DNA of 64,000 nucleotides from Chitinophagaceae bacterium. Lineage in GTDB: Bacteria; Bacteroidota; Bacteroidia; Chitinophagales; Chitinophagaceae. A model generated the notes under the pieces. It saw only the letters and a list, made by a program, of their open reading frames with translations, was not told the origin of the DNA and searched no databases. Shown here one piece after another: positions 45,144 to 53,057 of the stretch (its first letter is position 1; each line of letters starts with the position of its first letter). The stretch lies in assembly GCA_016702745.1 (NCBI GenBank), contig JADJDJ010000004.1, forward strand, positions 558,001 through 622,000, read 5' to 3'. Made by a program: the position numbers and the translations under genes.

Positions 45144-46253
45144 TTAGCGGTTAATAATTATTTGGTTTCCTTCTTTCACATAATTGATGGAAGGAATCAT
45201 TTCTTTCAGGGCTTCGAGGGCCTGGGATACAGACTCCTGGTCAAAAATCCCGTTGACCTTCATTTCTTTCAGTTCCTCTGCTTCGATCTCAATCTGAACA
45301 GCATATCTTCTTTCCATCCGCAGGGCCAGTTCTTCCATGGTTTCGTTCCGGAAGATGAGCCGGTTATCAATCCAGGCAATTTCATCAATGGAACTATCGG
45401 CAGTATGGTACCTCAGTTTATTCACAGATACCAGGGGCATGGTGGCTGTGGTTACATTCATCTTCTCTTTATTCGCTGTAATGACCGGCCGGGTCATTTT
45501 GTCATTCTCCACCACCAGTTTTTCACTGGGGGAAAGGATGATTTTATCATTGGGCCGGTTCTTGATCGTTACTTCTATACTTCCCCGGATCAGGCTGGTT
45601 TCGCTCAGTTTATCTTCGGGGTATGCTTTTACATTAAAGGCAGTACCCAGTACTTTGATATTGATATTGGAAGTATGAATGATAAAGGGTTTGTCTTTCA
45701 TCTTCGTTACATCAAAATAACCTTCACCTGAAAGGGTCACTTCACGCAGTTCCTTTCCAAAATCTTTATTATAGGTCAGTTTACTGCCTGCATTCAGCCA
45801 AACCATGGAACCGTCTGGTAACTCCACTTTGGAAGTGGAACCCGGGCGGGTGGTGATTTCGCTGACCTGACGGGCCATTTCCTGACCCTGACTGGTTTTA
45901 AAAGGCTTCATCAGCAGGGTCCAGGCACCGGCAAGTACCAGCAGTACGGCTGCGGCCCAATACCAGCGTTTCATCTTTTTCCGTCCCGACATGGAAACAA
46001 CCGGTGTCTGATCCGGCATATTCCCAAACGGGACATTCAGTTCCTGCATTCTTTGCAAATGAAGCATGTAGGCGTCTTCCTCTTCGGTATGGTCCTTTTT
46101 CGGCTGATTTTTCCAGATCTCTCCCAGGTTCTGAATAGCATATTGCCACTCGGGGTGTTCCAGAATCAGATTTTCCAGAACAACCAGTTCTTCCGGACTG
46201 GCCTCTCCCGATAATTTTTTCGACAATAAGATCCAAAAAGTCTCCTGGCTCAT
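45144..46253 (-). CDS. FecR-family anti-sigma factor with DUF4974 domain
   Basis: The 369-residue product is counted from the ATG at 46253 (MSQETFWILLSKKLSGEASP); an ATG at 46289 would add 12 unlikely residues. The cytoplasmic N-terminus should hold the sigma factor, followed by one membrane helix (WYWAAAVLLVLAGAWTLLM, about residues 97-115). The periplasmic FecR domain (VELPDGSMVWLNAGSKLTYN, LSGEGYFDVTKM, VLGTAFNVKAYP) and the C-terminal DUF4974 (NETMEELALRMERRYAVQIE) complete it. It is co-oriented with the sigma gene (64-nt gap) and the STN-containing susC, forming a cell-surface signalling cascade that controls PUL 2. Confidence 0.93.
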   Translation of the reverse strand: MSQETFWILLSKKLSGEASPEELVVLENLILEHPEWQYAIQNLGEIWKNQPKKDHTEEEDAYMLHLQRMQELNVPFGNMPDQTPVVSMSGRKKMKRWYWAAAVLLVLAGAWTLLMKPFKTSQGQEMARQVSEITTRPGSTSKVELPDGSMVWLNAGSKLTYNKDFGKELREVTLSGEGYFDVTKMKDKPFIIHTSNINIKVLGTAFNVKAYPEDKLSETSLIRGSIEVTIKNRPNDKIILSPSEKLVVENDKMTRPVITANKEKMNVTTATMPLVSVNKLRYHTADSSIDEIAWIDNRLIFRNETMEELALRMERRYAVQIEIEAEELKEMKVNGIFDQESVSQALEALKEMIPSINYVKEGNQIIINR

Positions 46254-46317
46254 GGTTTTGATGGGTATACCTGCATAAGACAGTCCCAACCAGTGCTTAC
46301 CCCTAAAGAAATTTTAA

Positions 46318-46913
46318 TTATTTTTTAAGAATTGTCTGGCTCCTGGCCGGAATAGCTGTTTTGAGCTCAAAATGCATGCATTTTCCGATCCTTCTTAATG
46401 CGATAGCCATTTGAGCCTCAATGGTTTTAACGGATAATTGCAGCAATTCGGCCACTTCTTTGTACCGAAGGCCATCTTCCTTGACCAGCTTGAAAATCAG
46501 CCGGCAGCGAGGGGCAAGTCATTGACTGCTTTCTTTACTTGGCGGAACATTTCCTCGGTGAGCATTAATTGTTCGGGGTCAAAATAGAGGGAATTGACCT
46601 GTACCAGCCATTCTTCGGGGGATAGGTTGACCTGTCTTTTTTGTTTCTTAAGTTGATTCAGGGCCAGGTTCTTGGTAGTAGTATAAAAATAAAGGAGGGG
46701 GGAATTGATATTTTCGAGTTCTTCTCTTTTTTGCCAGATGCGTATAAACACATCAGACACAAGCTCTTCTGCTTCCTCTCCTGATTTCAGGATGGAATAG
46801 GCAAACTGTTTCAGCCGGGCATGCAACAGAATGAATAGTTCCCGGTAGGCAGCCTGGTCGCTGTTGACTGAAATGGCAGTAAGCAATCGTTTAATATTCT
46901 CGGTCTCCGGCAT
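46318..46913 (-). CDS. ECF RNA polymerase sigma factor, apparent frameshift
   Basis: This sigma-70 family ECF factor has region 2 (YRELFILLHARLKQFAYSIL, VSDVFIRIWQKREELENINS) and region 4. The start at 46913 (MPETENIKRLL) is preferred to the 46976 ATG, which adds a long unlikely leader. The frame stops right after VNDLPLAAG at 46497. Adding one C to the C4 run (plus-strand G run 46511-46514) continues as DLPPRCRLIFKLVKEDGLRY, then VAELLQLSVKTIEAQMAIAL, a normal region 4, to a TAA at 46318-46320. As written the protein lacks promoter -35 recognition. A sequence error is likely; a recent inactivating mutation is possible. It should direct transcription of PUL 2. Confidence 0.88.
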
Positions 46914-47052
46914 CGATTGCGTAAATCTAAGGATATCACAACTGAAAATCCATGACGATTTCCGCACATTGGGCAAAAAACAGGCTAAAAAAGGGCATTA
47001 TTTGATTCGTATCAAGCGGAAAACAAAAAGGCTGCGGGTATTTGCAGCCTCG

Positions 47053-47126
47053 TGGTCCCTGTTGGGCTCGAACCAACGACCCTCTGATTATGAGTCAGAT
47101 GCTCTAACCGTCTGAGCTAAGGGTCC
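47053..47126 (-). tRNA. tRNA with CAU anticodon, probably Met
   Basis: A 74-nt cloverleaf can be folded on the minus strand. The D stem is GCTC/GAGC, the anticodon stem TCTGA/TCAGA with loop CTCATAA (anticodon CAU), the T stem GTTGG/CCAAC with TTCGAGC loop, and the discriminator A. CCA is not encoded. Acceptor strands GGACCCT and AGGGACC pair except at 3:70, an A-A mismatch. CAU could also be the lysidine-modified Ile2 tRNA. The position-1 G-C pair argues against the initiator. Confidence 0.93.
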
Positions 47127-47207
47127 TGAGCGGTTTGCTCAAGGGGGCGAAATTAGTAAAATAATAATTATTACTCCTTATTAACCAATCTTTAACCCAA
47201 AGAAAAA

Positions 47208-47215
47208 TATATTTG
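47208..47215 (+). promoter_or_regulatory. -7 promoter element TATATTTG
   Basis: A perfect Bacteroidota TAnnTTTG box lies 17 nt before the ATG at 47233. No clear -33 TTG at the usual distance was found. Confidence 0.45.
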
Positions 47216-47232
47216 CGCCCTTAACGAGACTT

Positions 47233-47961
47233 ATGAAGAAAACGCTGATCGTCCCCGTATTACTATGTCTAGGATTTGCTGCGATGGCTCAGGAGAATCC
47301 CAAGACTGACAAGAAGAAGAAACAGAACATTGATATGAGTAATCGTCCCAGCGATCACTTTATGATCCAGTTTGGATATACCGGTTGGGCCGGGATTCCG
47401 GATACCATCAACAAATCAGGTTTCTCTAAAAGTTTCAACGCCTATTTTCTTTTCGATTTCCCTTTCAAAACCAACCCGAAACTGAGTATGGCTTTTGGTC
47501 CTGGTATTGCCAGTGACCATATTGTATTCTCGCAAACTGATGTGGGGATCAAAAGAAATACAAATACGATTCAGTTCACCAATGTTTCAGATACCAACAA
47601 TTACAAAAAAACCAAACTGGCCACGGTGTATGCCGAAGCGCCTATTGAGTTTCGTTTTTCTGCAGATCCTTTAAATGGAAAGGGGCTGAAGGCAGCGATT
47701 GGTGTAAAAGTTGGTTTATTGATCAATGCGCATACCCGCAATACCAAGTATGAAAGCAGTACCTCCGCTACCATTGCTGACCATACTTTAAAAGAGTCCA
47801 GTAAATATTTTTTCAATAAGAACCGGATTAGTATGCAGGGCCGGATTGGTTATGGACATGTGAGTCTGTATGGCAGTTACCAGCTGACGCCGCTTTTTAA
47901 AGATGGTCTTGGTCCGGTGGTGAGGCCGTTTAGTATTGGGATTACGTTGAGTGGATTGTAA
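47233..47961 (+). CDS. Outer-membrane beta-barrel protein (porin-like family)
   Basis: The 242-residue product has a signal peptide (LIVPVLLCLGFAAMAQ), a Lys-rich patch (KTDKKKKQNIDMSNRPSDHF), then alternating hydrophobic/polar strands such as HFMIQFGYTGWAGIP and FNAYFLFDFPF. It ends IGITLSGL, consistent with a small eight- to ten-strand barrel. It has a promoter of its own and a strong terminator just downstream, so it is monocistronic. The specific function is unknown. Confidence 0.75.
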   Translation: MKKTLIVPVLLCLGFAAMAQENPKTDKKKKQNIDMSNRPSDHFMIQFGYTGWAGIPDTINKSGFSKSFNAYFLFDFPFKTNPKLSMAFGPGIASDHIVFSQTDVGIKRNTNTIQFTNVSDTNNYKKTKLATVYAEAPIEFRFSADPLNGKGLKAAIGVKVGLLINAHTRNTKYESSTSATIADHTLKESSKYFFNKNRISMQGRIGYGHVSLYGSYQLTPLFKDGLGPVVRPFSIGITLSGL

Positions 47962-47980
47962 GATTTTTAAAGAAGATATA

Positions 47981-48018
47981 AAAAAAACACAGCTGATGCA
48001 ATCAGCTGTGTTTTTTTT
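47981..48018. terminator. Strong intrinsic terminator
   Basis: ACACAGCTGAT and ATCAGCTGTGT form a perfect 11-bp stem with a GCA loop. It is flanked by an A run on the left and a T run on the right, so it can work in both directions. It ends the barrel-protein gene 20 nt after its stop. Confidence 0.92.
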
Positions 48019-48160
48019 GCAAGTTTACAAATGTGAAGTAAGTTGTTATGATTTGGTCTTGTAAGTAAAAGAAATCTTTCCTTCTTTTTTTTCTTAATGA
48101 AAAAAGTAAATAGAAGCGTACTGCTGAACTAATGAAACTTTTTCCTATTAAGAGTCTTTC

Positions 48161-48736
48161 CTTACTTTTTTCTTGATAAAAAAGTAACAAAAAATCAAGA
48201 CGGGTCGAAAGGGAAATTCATTCTCTTTGGAATTTTCCGAAGGCGAACCGGCCCCCGGAAAGTAAGCTCTGGCACGGACTTTAATGCCAGATTTTTCATG
48301 CGTGATTTGGCGGGTTATCCTACTGCGCTGATTTTTCGATTTGCAGCGATGTATAAAATTGTGATGTTGTTCAAATCGAAAAATAGGCGCTATGGAAATT
48401 CATTACGTCCAAAGCTCATAGCCGATTTAAGAAATAGTGCTTTGTTTAATAGACAAAGGGTAAAGCAATGGCCCTAAATCTATATAAGATCCTTTCCCCG
48501 TTTTTTCATAGTTGGCCGTATGGACAGTGAATTTAACCTTTTTACACTACGATGAGAGAAACTAATAAGGCCAGGGTATCTGATAGCTTTTGAGTTCCAA
48601 ATAAAGTAAAATTTTGAGCGTCGGGCGACGGTTCGTCTGCAGCAATTTCCCAAGAGCGGAAAATTCCGCTTCGAACCGTCTTGTCCCGATGGCTATCGGG
48701 ATTGTTGTTACTTTTTTTATCAAGAAAAAAAGTAAG
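48161..48736. repeat. Non-coding inverted-repeat element
   Basis: The 1058-nt gap before hflX has no convincing gene. Left arm 48161-48209 and right arm 48670-48736 are inverted copies: both include CTTACTTTTTT(T)CTTGAT, AAAAAGTAACAA and CAAGACGG(G/T)TCGAA; the right arm also holds the palindrome at 48684-48701. Weaker inverted similarity (CGAACCG) extends inward on both sides. An internal inverted repeat pairs GCGC..ATTTTTCGATTTG (48325-48343) with CAAATCGAAAAAT..GCGC (48372-48390). A diverged direct copy of the left-arm edge lies at 48073-48108. It looks like a non-autonomous mobile or structured element. Confidence 0.6.
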
Positions 48737-49019
48737 TAGAGAAAAGATTCTTAAAAAAGCTACCTCCAAATTCAAGCCCTTGTCTCCAAAAAAATAATAA
48801 AATTGCTTTTTAAATAGTGATAGCACATCAGTTTGTAGCCAGTAAAATTCTGGTAGTAAGAACTGGTCCCACTTTATCAAGAAAAAAGAAAATAATATCA
48901 GTAAGGCTGAATAATCCCACTAAACCTCAGTATCCACCCCAAACATTTAAATAAATAACAAAAAAAAATCCCCCACCACCCCACTATTCTCTAATTTTAC
49001 CCTCCGAAGGAACCCCTAT

Positions 49020-50210
49020 ATGCTCGATACCAAAAAGAAAATTCAAAAAGAAGAAAAAGCCGTTTTAGTCGGTCTTGTACACAAAGACCAAACCGAACAA
49101 CAACTCAACGAATACCTCGACGAACTCGCCTTTCTCGCCGAAACCGCCGGCGCAGTTGCTGTGAAACGCTTTACTCAAAAACTCCCGCACCCCGACAGCC
49201 GTACATTCGTTGGCAAGGGTAAACTGGAAGAAATCCGCCAATATATTCAGGGCCGCGATATCCGCATCATCATTTTCGATGATGAACTCAGCGGTGCACA
49301 GATCAACAATATTGAAAAAGCCCTGGAGATAAAAACAATTGACCGCAGTGACCTGATCCTCGACATCTTCGCCAGCCGTGCAAAGACTGCCCAGGCCCGG
49401 GCACAGGTGGAACTGGCCCAATACCAGTATATCCTTCCCCGTCTTCGCGGCATGTGGAAACACCTGGAACGTTTGGGTGGCGGTATTGGTACCAGAGGAC
49501 CCGGTGAAACAGAAATTGAAACGGACAGAAGGATTGTCAGAGATAAAATTTCATTGCTGCGGAAGCGACTCGCAGAAATTGATAAACAATCTTTCACTCA
49601 ACGAAAAGAAAGAGGTGAATTTATCCGGGTAGCCCTCGTTGGATATACCAATGTGGGCAAAAGCACCATCATGAACCTGCTCAGCAAGCGGGATGTTTTT
49701 GCAGAAAATAAATTATTCGCCACACTTGATACAACAACCAGTAAAGTTGTTTTTGAAACCACGCCGTTTCTTTTGAGCGATACTGTAGGTTTTATCCGCA
49801 AACTCCCTCACCATCTGGTGGAAAGCTTTAAAAGCACGCTTGACGAAGTAAGGGAATCAGATATCCTCCTGCATGTAGTGGATGTATCCCATCCCGCTTA
49901 TGAAGAACAGATTGCTGTAGTGAATAAAACCCTGCATGACCTGGATGCTCACGATAAACCCGTTCTGACCATCTTCAATAAAATGGATCTTTACGAAGCC
50001 TATACTTTTGACGAATGGCTGGAGGAAAATACAAAAAAAGAAATCCTGGAAGACCTCTATGAGCGCTGGCAACATGAAACAGGCGGCAATGCTGTTTTTG
50101 TTTCTGCCCTAGAAAAAAAGAATATTGATCAGCTAAGGAAATCTATTCTTGATAAAGTAAGGTCCATGTATCGGGTACGTTATCCTTATAAGTCGGAGTT
50201 TCTTTATTAG
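49020..50210 (+). CDS. hflX: Ribosome-associated GTPase HflX
   Basis: The 396-residue product has the HflX N-terminal domain (FVGKGKLEEIRQYI), the coiled region, and the hallmark PRLRGMWKHLERLGGGIGTR then GPGETEIETDRR. The G domain has Walker A GYTNVGKS, DTVGFIRKLPHHL and the NKMD motif. HflX splits stalled ribosomes and is often stress-linked. Length and domain order are normal. ATG at 49020 opens the conserved frame. Confidence 0.95.
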   Translation: MLDTKKKIQKEEKAVLVGLVHKDQTEQQLNEYLDELAFLAETAGAVAVKRFTQKLPHPDSRTFVGKGKLEEIRQYIQGRDIRIIIFDDELSGAQINNIEKALEIKTIDRSDLILDIFASRAKTAQARAQVELAQYQYILPRLRGMWKHLERLGGGIGTRGPGETEIETDRRIVRDKISLLRKRLAEIDKQSFTQRKERGEFIRVALVGYTNVGKSTIMNLLSKRDVFAENKLFATLDTTTSKVVFETTPFLLSDTVGFIRKLPHHLVESFKSTLDEVRESDILLHVVDVSHPAYEEQIAVVNKTLHDLDAHDKPVLTIFNKMDLYEAYTFDEWLEENTKKEILEDLYERWQHETGGNAVFVSALEKKNIDQLRKSILDKVRSMYRVRYPYKSEFLY

Positions 50211-50258
50211 TTGAGAGGTTGAGTAGTTGAGAGGTTGAGTAGTTGAAAAGTTGAGTTG
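50209..50258. repeat. Tandem GTTGAG-type repeat after hflX
   Basis: A 16-nt unit (AGTTGAGAGGTTGAGT) occurs about three times with decay, starting at the hflX stop codon. No structure or coding role is evident. Confidence 0.65.
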
Positions 50259-50381
50259 TTTAAAGGGAGGAGCCCTATTCACCAATCAGACAGAATCATT
50301 TCTCTGCGCATCCTCTTTATCTCATTTCTCTGCGGTAAAAAATTCTCCCCCTTTACCAAAAAAACCAACAACCCTCCTTAT

Positions 50382-50440
50382 CTTGACTGCCGACTCCTGA
50401 CTCTTGACTCTTGACTCTTGACTCTTGACTCTTGACTATA
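50382..50440. repeat. Heptanucleotide CTTGACT tandem array
   Basis: About seven copies of a 7-nt unit (CTTGACT), decaying at the edges, lie 20 nt upstream of the Rieske gene. Units are too short and have no spacers, so it is not a CRISPR array. Copy number may vary between strains. Confidence 0.7.
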
Positions 50441-50459
50441 GACTAATGACTATCAACTA

Positions 50460-50816
50460 ATGACTTCCCTCTCCTGGACCAAAATAGCGAACCACATCAA
50501 CGAACTCGACTTCGCAGATAATCATATTGCCATTACAGAAGTAAAAGGAAAAAAAATCTGTATCGCCAGATGGCAGGACCAGGTTTTTGCATTTGCCCAT
50601 AAATGTCCGCATGCAGGTGGAATGATGGCTCATGGCTATCTTGATGCACTCGGTAATGTGGTTTGTCCGCTCCACCGCTATAAATTCTGTATGTCCAACG
50701 GCCGGAATGTGAGCGGCGAAGGCTATTTCCTCAAACACTGGCGGGTGGAAATACGCGATGAAGCAGTTTGGATTGGGATGGAAGAATCAAAAGGGCTCTT
50801 TGGATTCTTTAAATAG
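50460..50816 (+). CDS. Rieske [2Fe-2S] ferredoxin-like protein
   Basis: The 118-residue soluble protein has the two Rieske cluster motifs CPHAGG (about residues 49-54) and CPLHRYKF (about 70-77), supplying two Cys and two His. It has no signal or membrane anchor, so it is probably a cytoplasmic electron-transfer ferredoxin for an oxygenase or nitrite-reductase-type partner. No such partner lies in this window. It stands alone between hflX and the AraC-type gene. Confidence 0.9.
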   Translation: MTSLSWTKIANHINELDFADNHIAITEVKGKKICIARWQDQVFAFAHKCPHAGGMMAHGYLDALGNVVCPLHRYKFCMSNGRNVSGEGYFLKHWRVEIRDEAVWIGMEESKGLFGFFK

Positions 50817-51053
50817 ATATGATTGATTGACTACAATTTAGACGAAATCGCTATTGCTTTCATACAAATCAGTGACAATAAGGCATTTTTTCAGTCCTTT
50901 GTTATAGTATTCGTCTATTCCGCTTCCATAATTCACTCATTTTCCGGAATTCACCGGTTTAGCAGGCCATATAGACTACCTTCATGATTCTTCATTCAAC
51001 TTGTTGCATCTTTGTCACATCATCCTCGCAACAATTGTCTTTAATTACGCACT

Positions 51054-51644
51054 TTGAAATTATACATCAAAAATATGTTCTGCATCCGTTACAAAATAGT
51101 AGTGAAAGATGTATTGACCAGAATGGGACTTCATTATTCATTTGTAGAACTGGGAGAGGCTGATATACTGGAAACCATAACGCCTGAACAGCAGGAGCAA
51201 TTCAGAACAGAACTGCTGAAATTCGGACTCGAACTGATGGATGATAAAAAAAGCGTACTGATTCAAAAGATCAAAAACGTAATCATCGAACTGGTACATT
51301 ATTCTGAAGAACCGCTGATCGTGAATTTTTCCGTTAACCTCAGTGAAAAACTGAAATACGACTATACCTACCTGGCCAACCTTTTTTCTCTGGTACAGGG
51401 CACCACGATCGAAAAATTTATCATTGCCCATAAAATAGAACGGGTGAAGGAGTTACTGGTGTATAATGAACTGAACCTGACCGAAATCGCCTACATGATG
51501 CATTACAGCAGTGTTGCCCATTTGTCCACCCAGTTCAAGAAAGTAACCGGATTAACGCCTTCTCACTTCAAACAACTAAAAAAACAAAGACGCACCATGC
51601 TGGAAAATATCGGAGATATCCCCAACTACAAACCAGAGAGCTAA
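51054..51644 (+). CDS. AraC-family transcriptional regulator
   Basis: The 196-residue product has a short N-terminal region (MKLYIKNMFCIRYKIVVKDV) that is not a usual ligand-binding cupin. The C-terminal AraC HTH pair (about 95-185) has KIERVKELLVYNELNLTEIA and HYSSVAHLSTQFKKVTGLTP, ending HFKQLKKQRR. Small AraC proteins of this form are often found beside stress genes in Chitinophagaceae. The start is the first codon read (TTG at 51054); ATG at about 51075 is an alternative. It precedes the stress block and may control it. Confidence 0.88.
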   Translation: MKLYIKNMFCIRYKIVVKDVLTRMGLHYSFVELGEADILETITPEQQEQFRTELLKFGLELMDDKKSVLIQKIKNVIIELVHYSEEPLIVNFSVNLSEKLKYDYTYLANLFSLVQGTTIEKFIIAHKIERVKELLVYNELNLTEIAYMMHYSSVAHLSTQFKKVTGLTPSHFKQLKKQRRTMLENIGDIPNYKPES

Positions 51645-51686
51645 ACAGGCCGATTGTAGCAATCATATAACAAAGACTGGCAAGTC

Positions 51687-51721
51687 TGTAAGCGACTTGC
51701 TTTCATCCTGACTGAACTTTA
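51687..51721 (+). promoter_or_regulatory. Shared-type promoter (TGTAA - 28 - AACTTTA)
   Basis: TGTAAGC at 51687 and AACTTTA at 51715 are exactly 28 nt apart start to start. The same spacing and similar boxes occur at 54217, 60858 and 61427. It would drive the small gene at 51754. Confidence 0.45.
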
Positions 51722-51753
51722 AACATCGCAGTTGATACCTGCAGTTCCACAAC

Positions 51754-52086
51754 ATGAGCATCCTCCTTTATTTCATCATCGCTGCCGTTTTCCTGATCGC
51801 CGCTGCCATCACGGGTTATAGCCTGTTGAACCGCAAAAGTGTGCCGGTTGCCTTATTCAGGGATGCCCTCCGGAATGAGAATTGTGGAAATTTTGAAGCC
51901 GCCATCCAGGGTTATGAAAATGCATTGGCAGAAATCAATAAATCCAGGTTTCCAAGCGGAAAACTGATTCAAAAAATAAACGGCAAACTGAAAGTACTTA
52001 AGACAGTGACCAGCTACCAGGCCAATTTTCATTATGAAAACACCAGGTGGCCAATCCCCGATCTTATGAATGGAAGCTTTCACTAA
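51754..52086 (+). CDS. Small membrane-anchored protein of unknown function
   Basis: The 110-residue product has an N-terminal membrane helix (LLYFIIAAVFLIAAAITGY) and a TPR-like helical pair (LFRDALRNENCGNFEAAIQG, YENALAEINKS). No family is recognised. It is first in a run of small genes after the AraC-type regulator and has the shared-type promoter 33 nt upstream of its start. Confidence 0.65.
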   Translation: MSILLYFIIAAVFLIAAAITGYSLLNRKSVPVALFRDALRNENCGNFEAAIQGYENALAEINKSRFPSGKLIQKINGKLKVLKTVTSYQANFHYENTRWPIPDLMNGSFH

Positions 52087-52117
52087 GCCGGAACAACCGG
52101 CAACGGATTCAAAAACC

Positions 52118-52315
52118 ATGAATCAATCAGCGCAAATGATCCTCCAAACCACCATGCTGATCCAGCTTGAATATCCTGAATTATCCAAATTTCTGGAAGA
52201 AATGCCGGTGACCATTCCGGATATGAAAGAACCGGTGATGAGCCCGCAAATCCTGAGTGACTACAACGACTCTCTTACCATACTGCTGGCCAGTTATGCC
52301 AGTTTTCATTCCTAA
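52118..52315 (+). CDS. Small soluble protein of unknown function
   Basis: The 65-residue product (starts MNQSAQMILQTTMLIQLEYP) is acidic and predicted helical. It has no family I recognise. The ATG at 52118, 31 nt after the previous stop, is preferred to an ATG at 52070 that overlaps the upstream gene. It contains the segment PELSKFLEEMPVTIPDMKEP. Confidence 0.55.
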   Translation: MNQSAQMILQTTMLIQLEYPELSKFLEEMPVTIPDMKEPVMSPQILSDYNDSLTILLASYASFHS

Positions 52316-52322
52316 GAAGCAG

Positions 52323-52652
52323 ATGATCAGTTATTTCCATATCACCGGACGGAATCAGCAGCAGCAAACAGGAATTGTTGTACTATCTCCCTGTACAATA
52401 ACTTATCAAAAGCCATTCAGTTCCCGCCAAAACAACAGGAATAATTCCCTGCAACCTGAACAGGAACCTGCTTCAGGTTCCAAACACCGGACAGGTGAAG
52501 CCAATCAGTCCGCCTTATTCATTCATCCTGACGAATGGATGGTCACCATTGAAAAAACGGGGTCTGCCGGACCCGCTGAACAACTCACTGTTCAGGGCAG
52601 GCTGATTCAGGAAGAAAAAAGAACCGGAAGAGGAAATATTCAGCCCCGTTAA
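52323..52652 (+). CDS. Small Gln/Asn-rich protein of unknown function
   Basis: The 109-residue product, counted from the ATG at 52323 (MISYFHITGRNQQQQTGIVV), lies 7 nt after the previous stop. It is rich in Gln, Asn and Ser, with a phrase FSSRQNNRN that resembles FSSRQFLNT in the gene at 52799. No signal or known domain is seen. Real coding status is likely from the tight spacing but not proven. Confidence 0.45.
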   Translation: MISYFHITGRNQQQQTGIVVLSPCTITYQKPFSSRQNNRNNSLQPEQEPASGSKHRTGEANQSALFIHPDEWMVTIEKTGSAGPAEQLTVQGRLIQEEKRTGRGNIQPR

Positions 52653-52798
52653 TCTACGGCCACGCAAAATTCCGGCATCATATTTCCATTAATAAAAATC
52701 TGTGAATTCTGTAAAAATCAGTAACAACTGTATAACGGTTAGTCATCAGTTAAAAACCAACTTAGCTGTACACGGCTTACCGATTTAAATTTTATGCC

Positions 52799-53047
52799 AT
52801 GAGTAACTTAATCCACAGCAACAACCCATTCAGCAGCCGTCAGTTTTTGAACACTGGAACAGGGGGTGAAGATATTGCCATTGTCATTGAAACTGTACTG
52901 GATTCAGTCCAGACAGAATTACCATCCCAAAACGAAAACAGTCCGGACATCAATAACAGTTATTCCGATAAAAAGCAGTTACTGTCCTTAGCCTTAAGGC
53001 CCTTACCGCTTCCTTTACCGGAAGATCTGCTTTCAATCACTTCTTAA
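52799..53047 (+). CDS. Small protein upstream of dps, unknown function
   Basis: The 82-residue product (MSNLIHSNNPFSSRQFLN at the start) is low in hydrophobic segments, with a Pro/Leu repeat near the end (LRPLPLPLPEDLL). It ends 10 nt before dps, so the two are probably co-transcribed. No family is recognised. Confidence 0.55.
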   Translation: MSNLIHSNNPFSSRQFLNTGTGGEDIAIVIETVLDSVQTELPSQNENSPDINNSYSDKKQLLSLALRPLPLPLPEDLLSITS

Positions 53048-53057
53048 TCAAATAAAG

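Noticed and set aside
47053..47126. tRNA as integration site for PUL 2
   Set aside because: No integrase and no duplicated tRNA 3' end was seen in the window.
48542..48880. 112-codon minus-strand frame in the 48 kb non-coding region
   Set aside because: It crosses the right arm of the inverted-repeat element, and the composition is repeat-derived.
50382..50440. CRISPR array
   Set aside because: Units are 7 nt with no spacers, and no cas genes are present.
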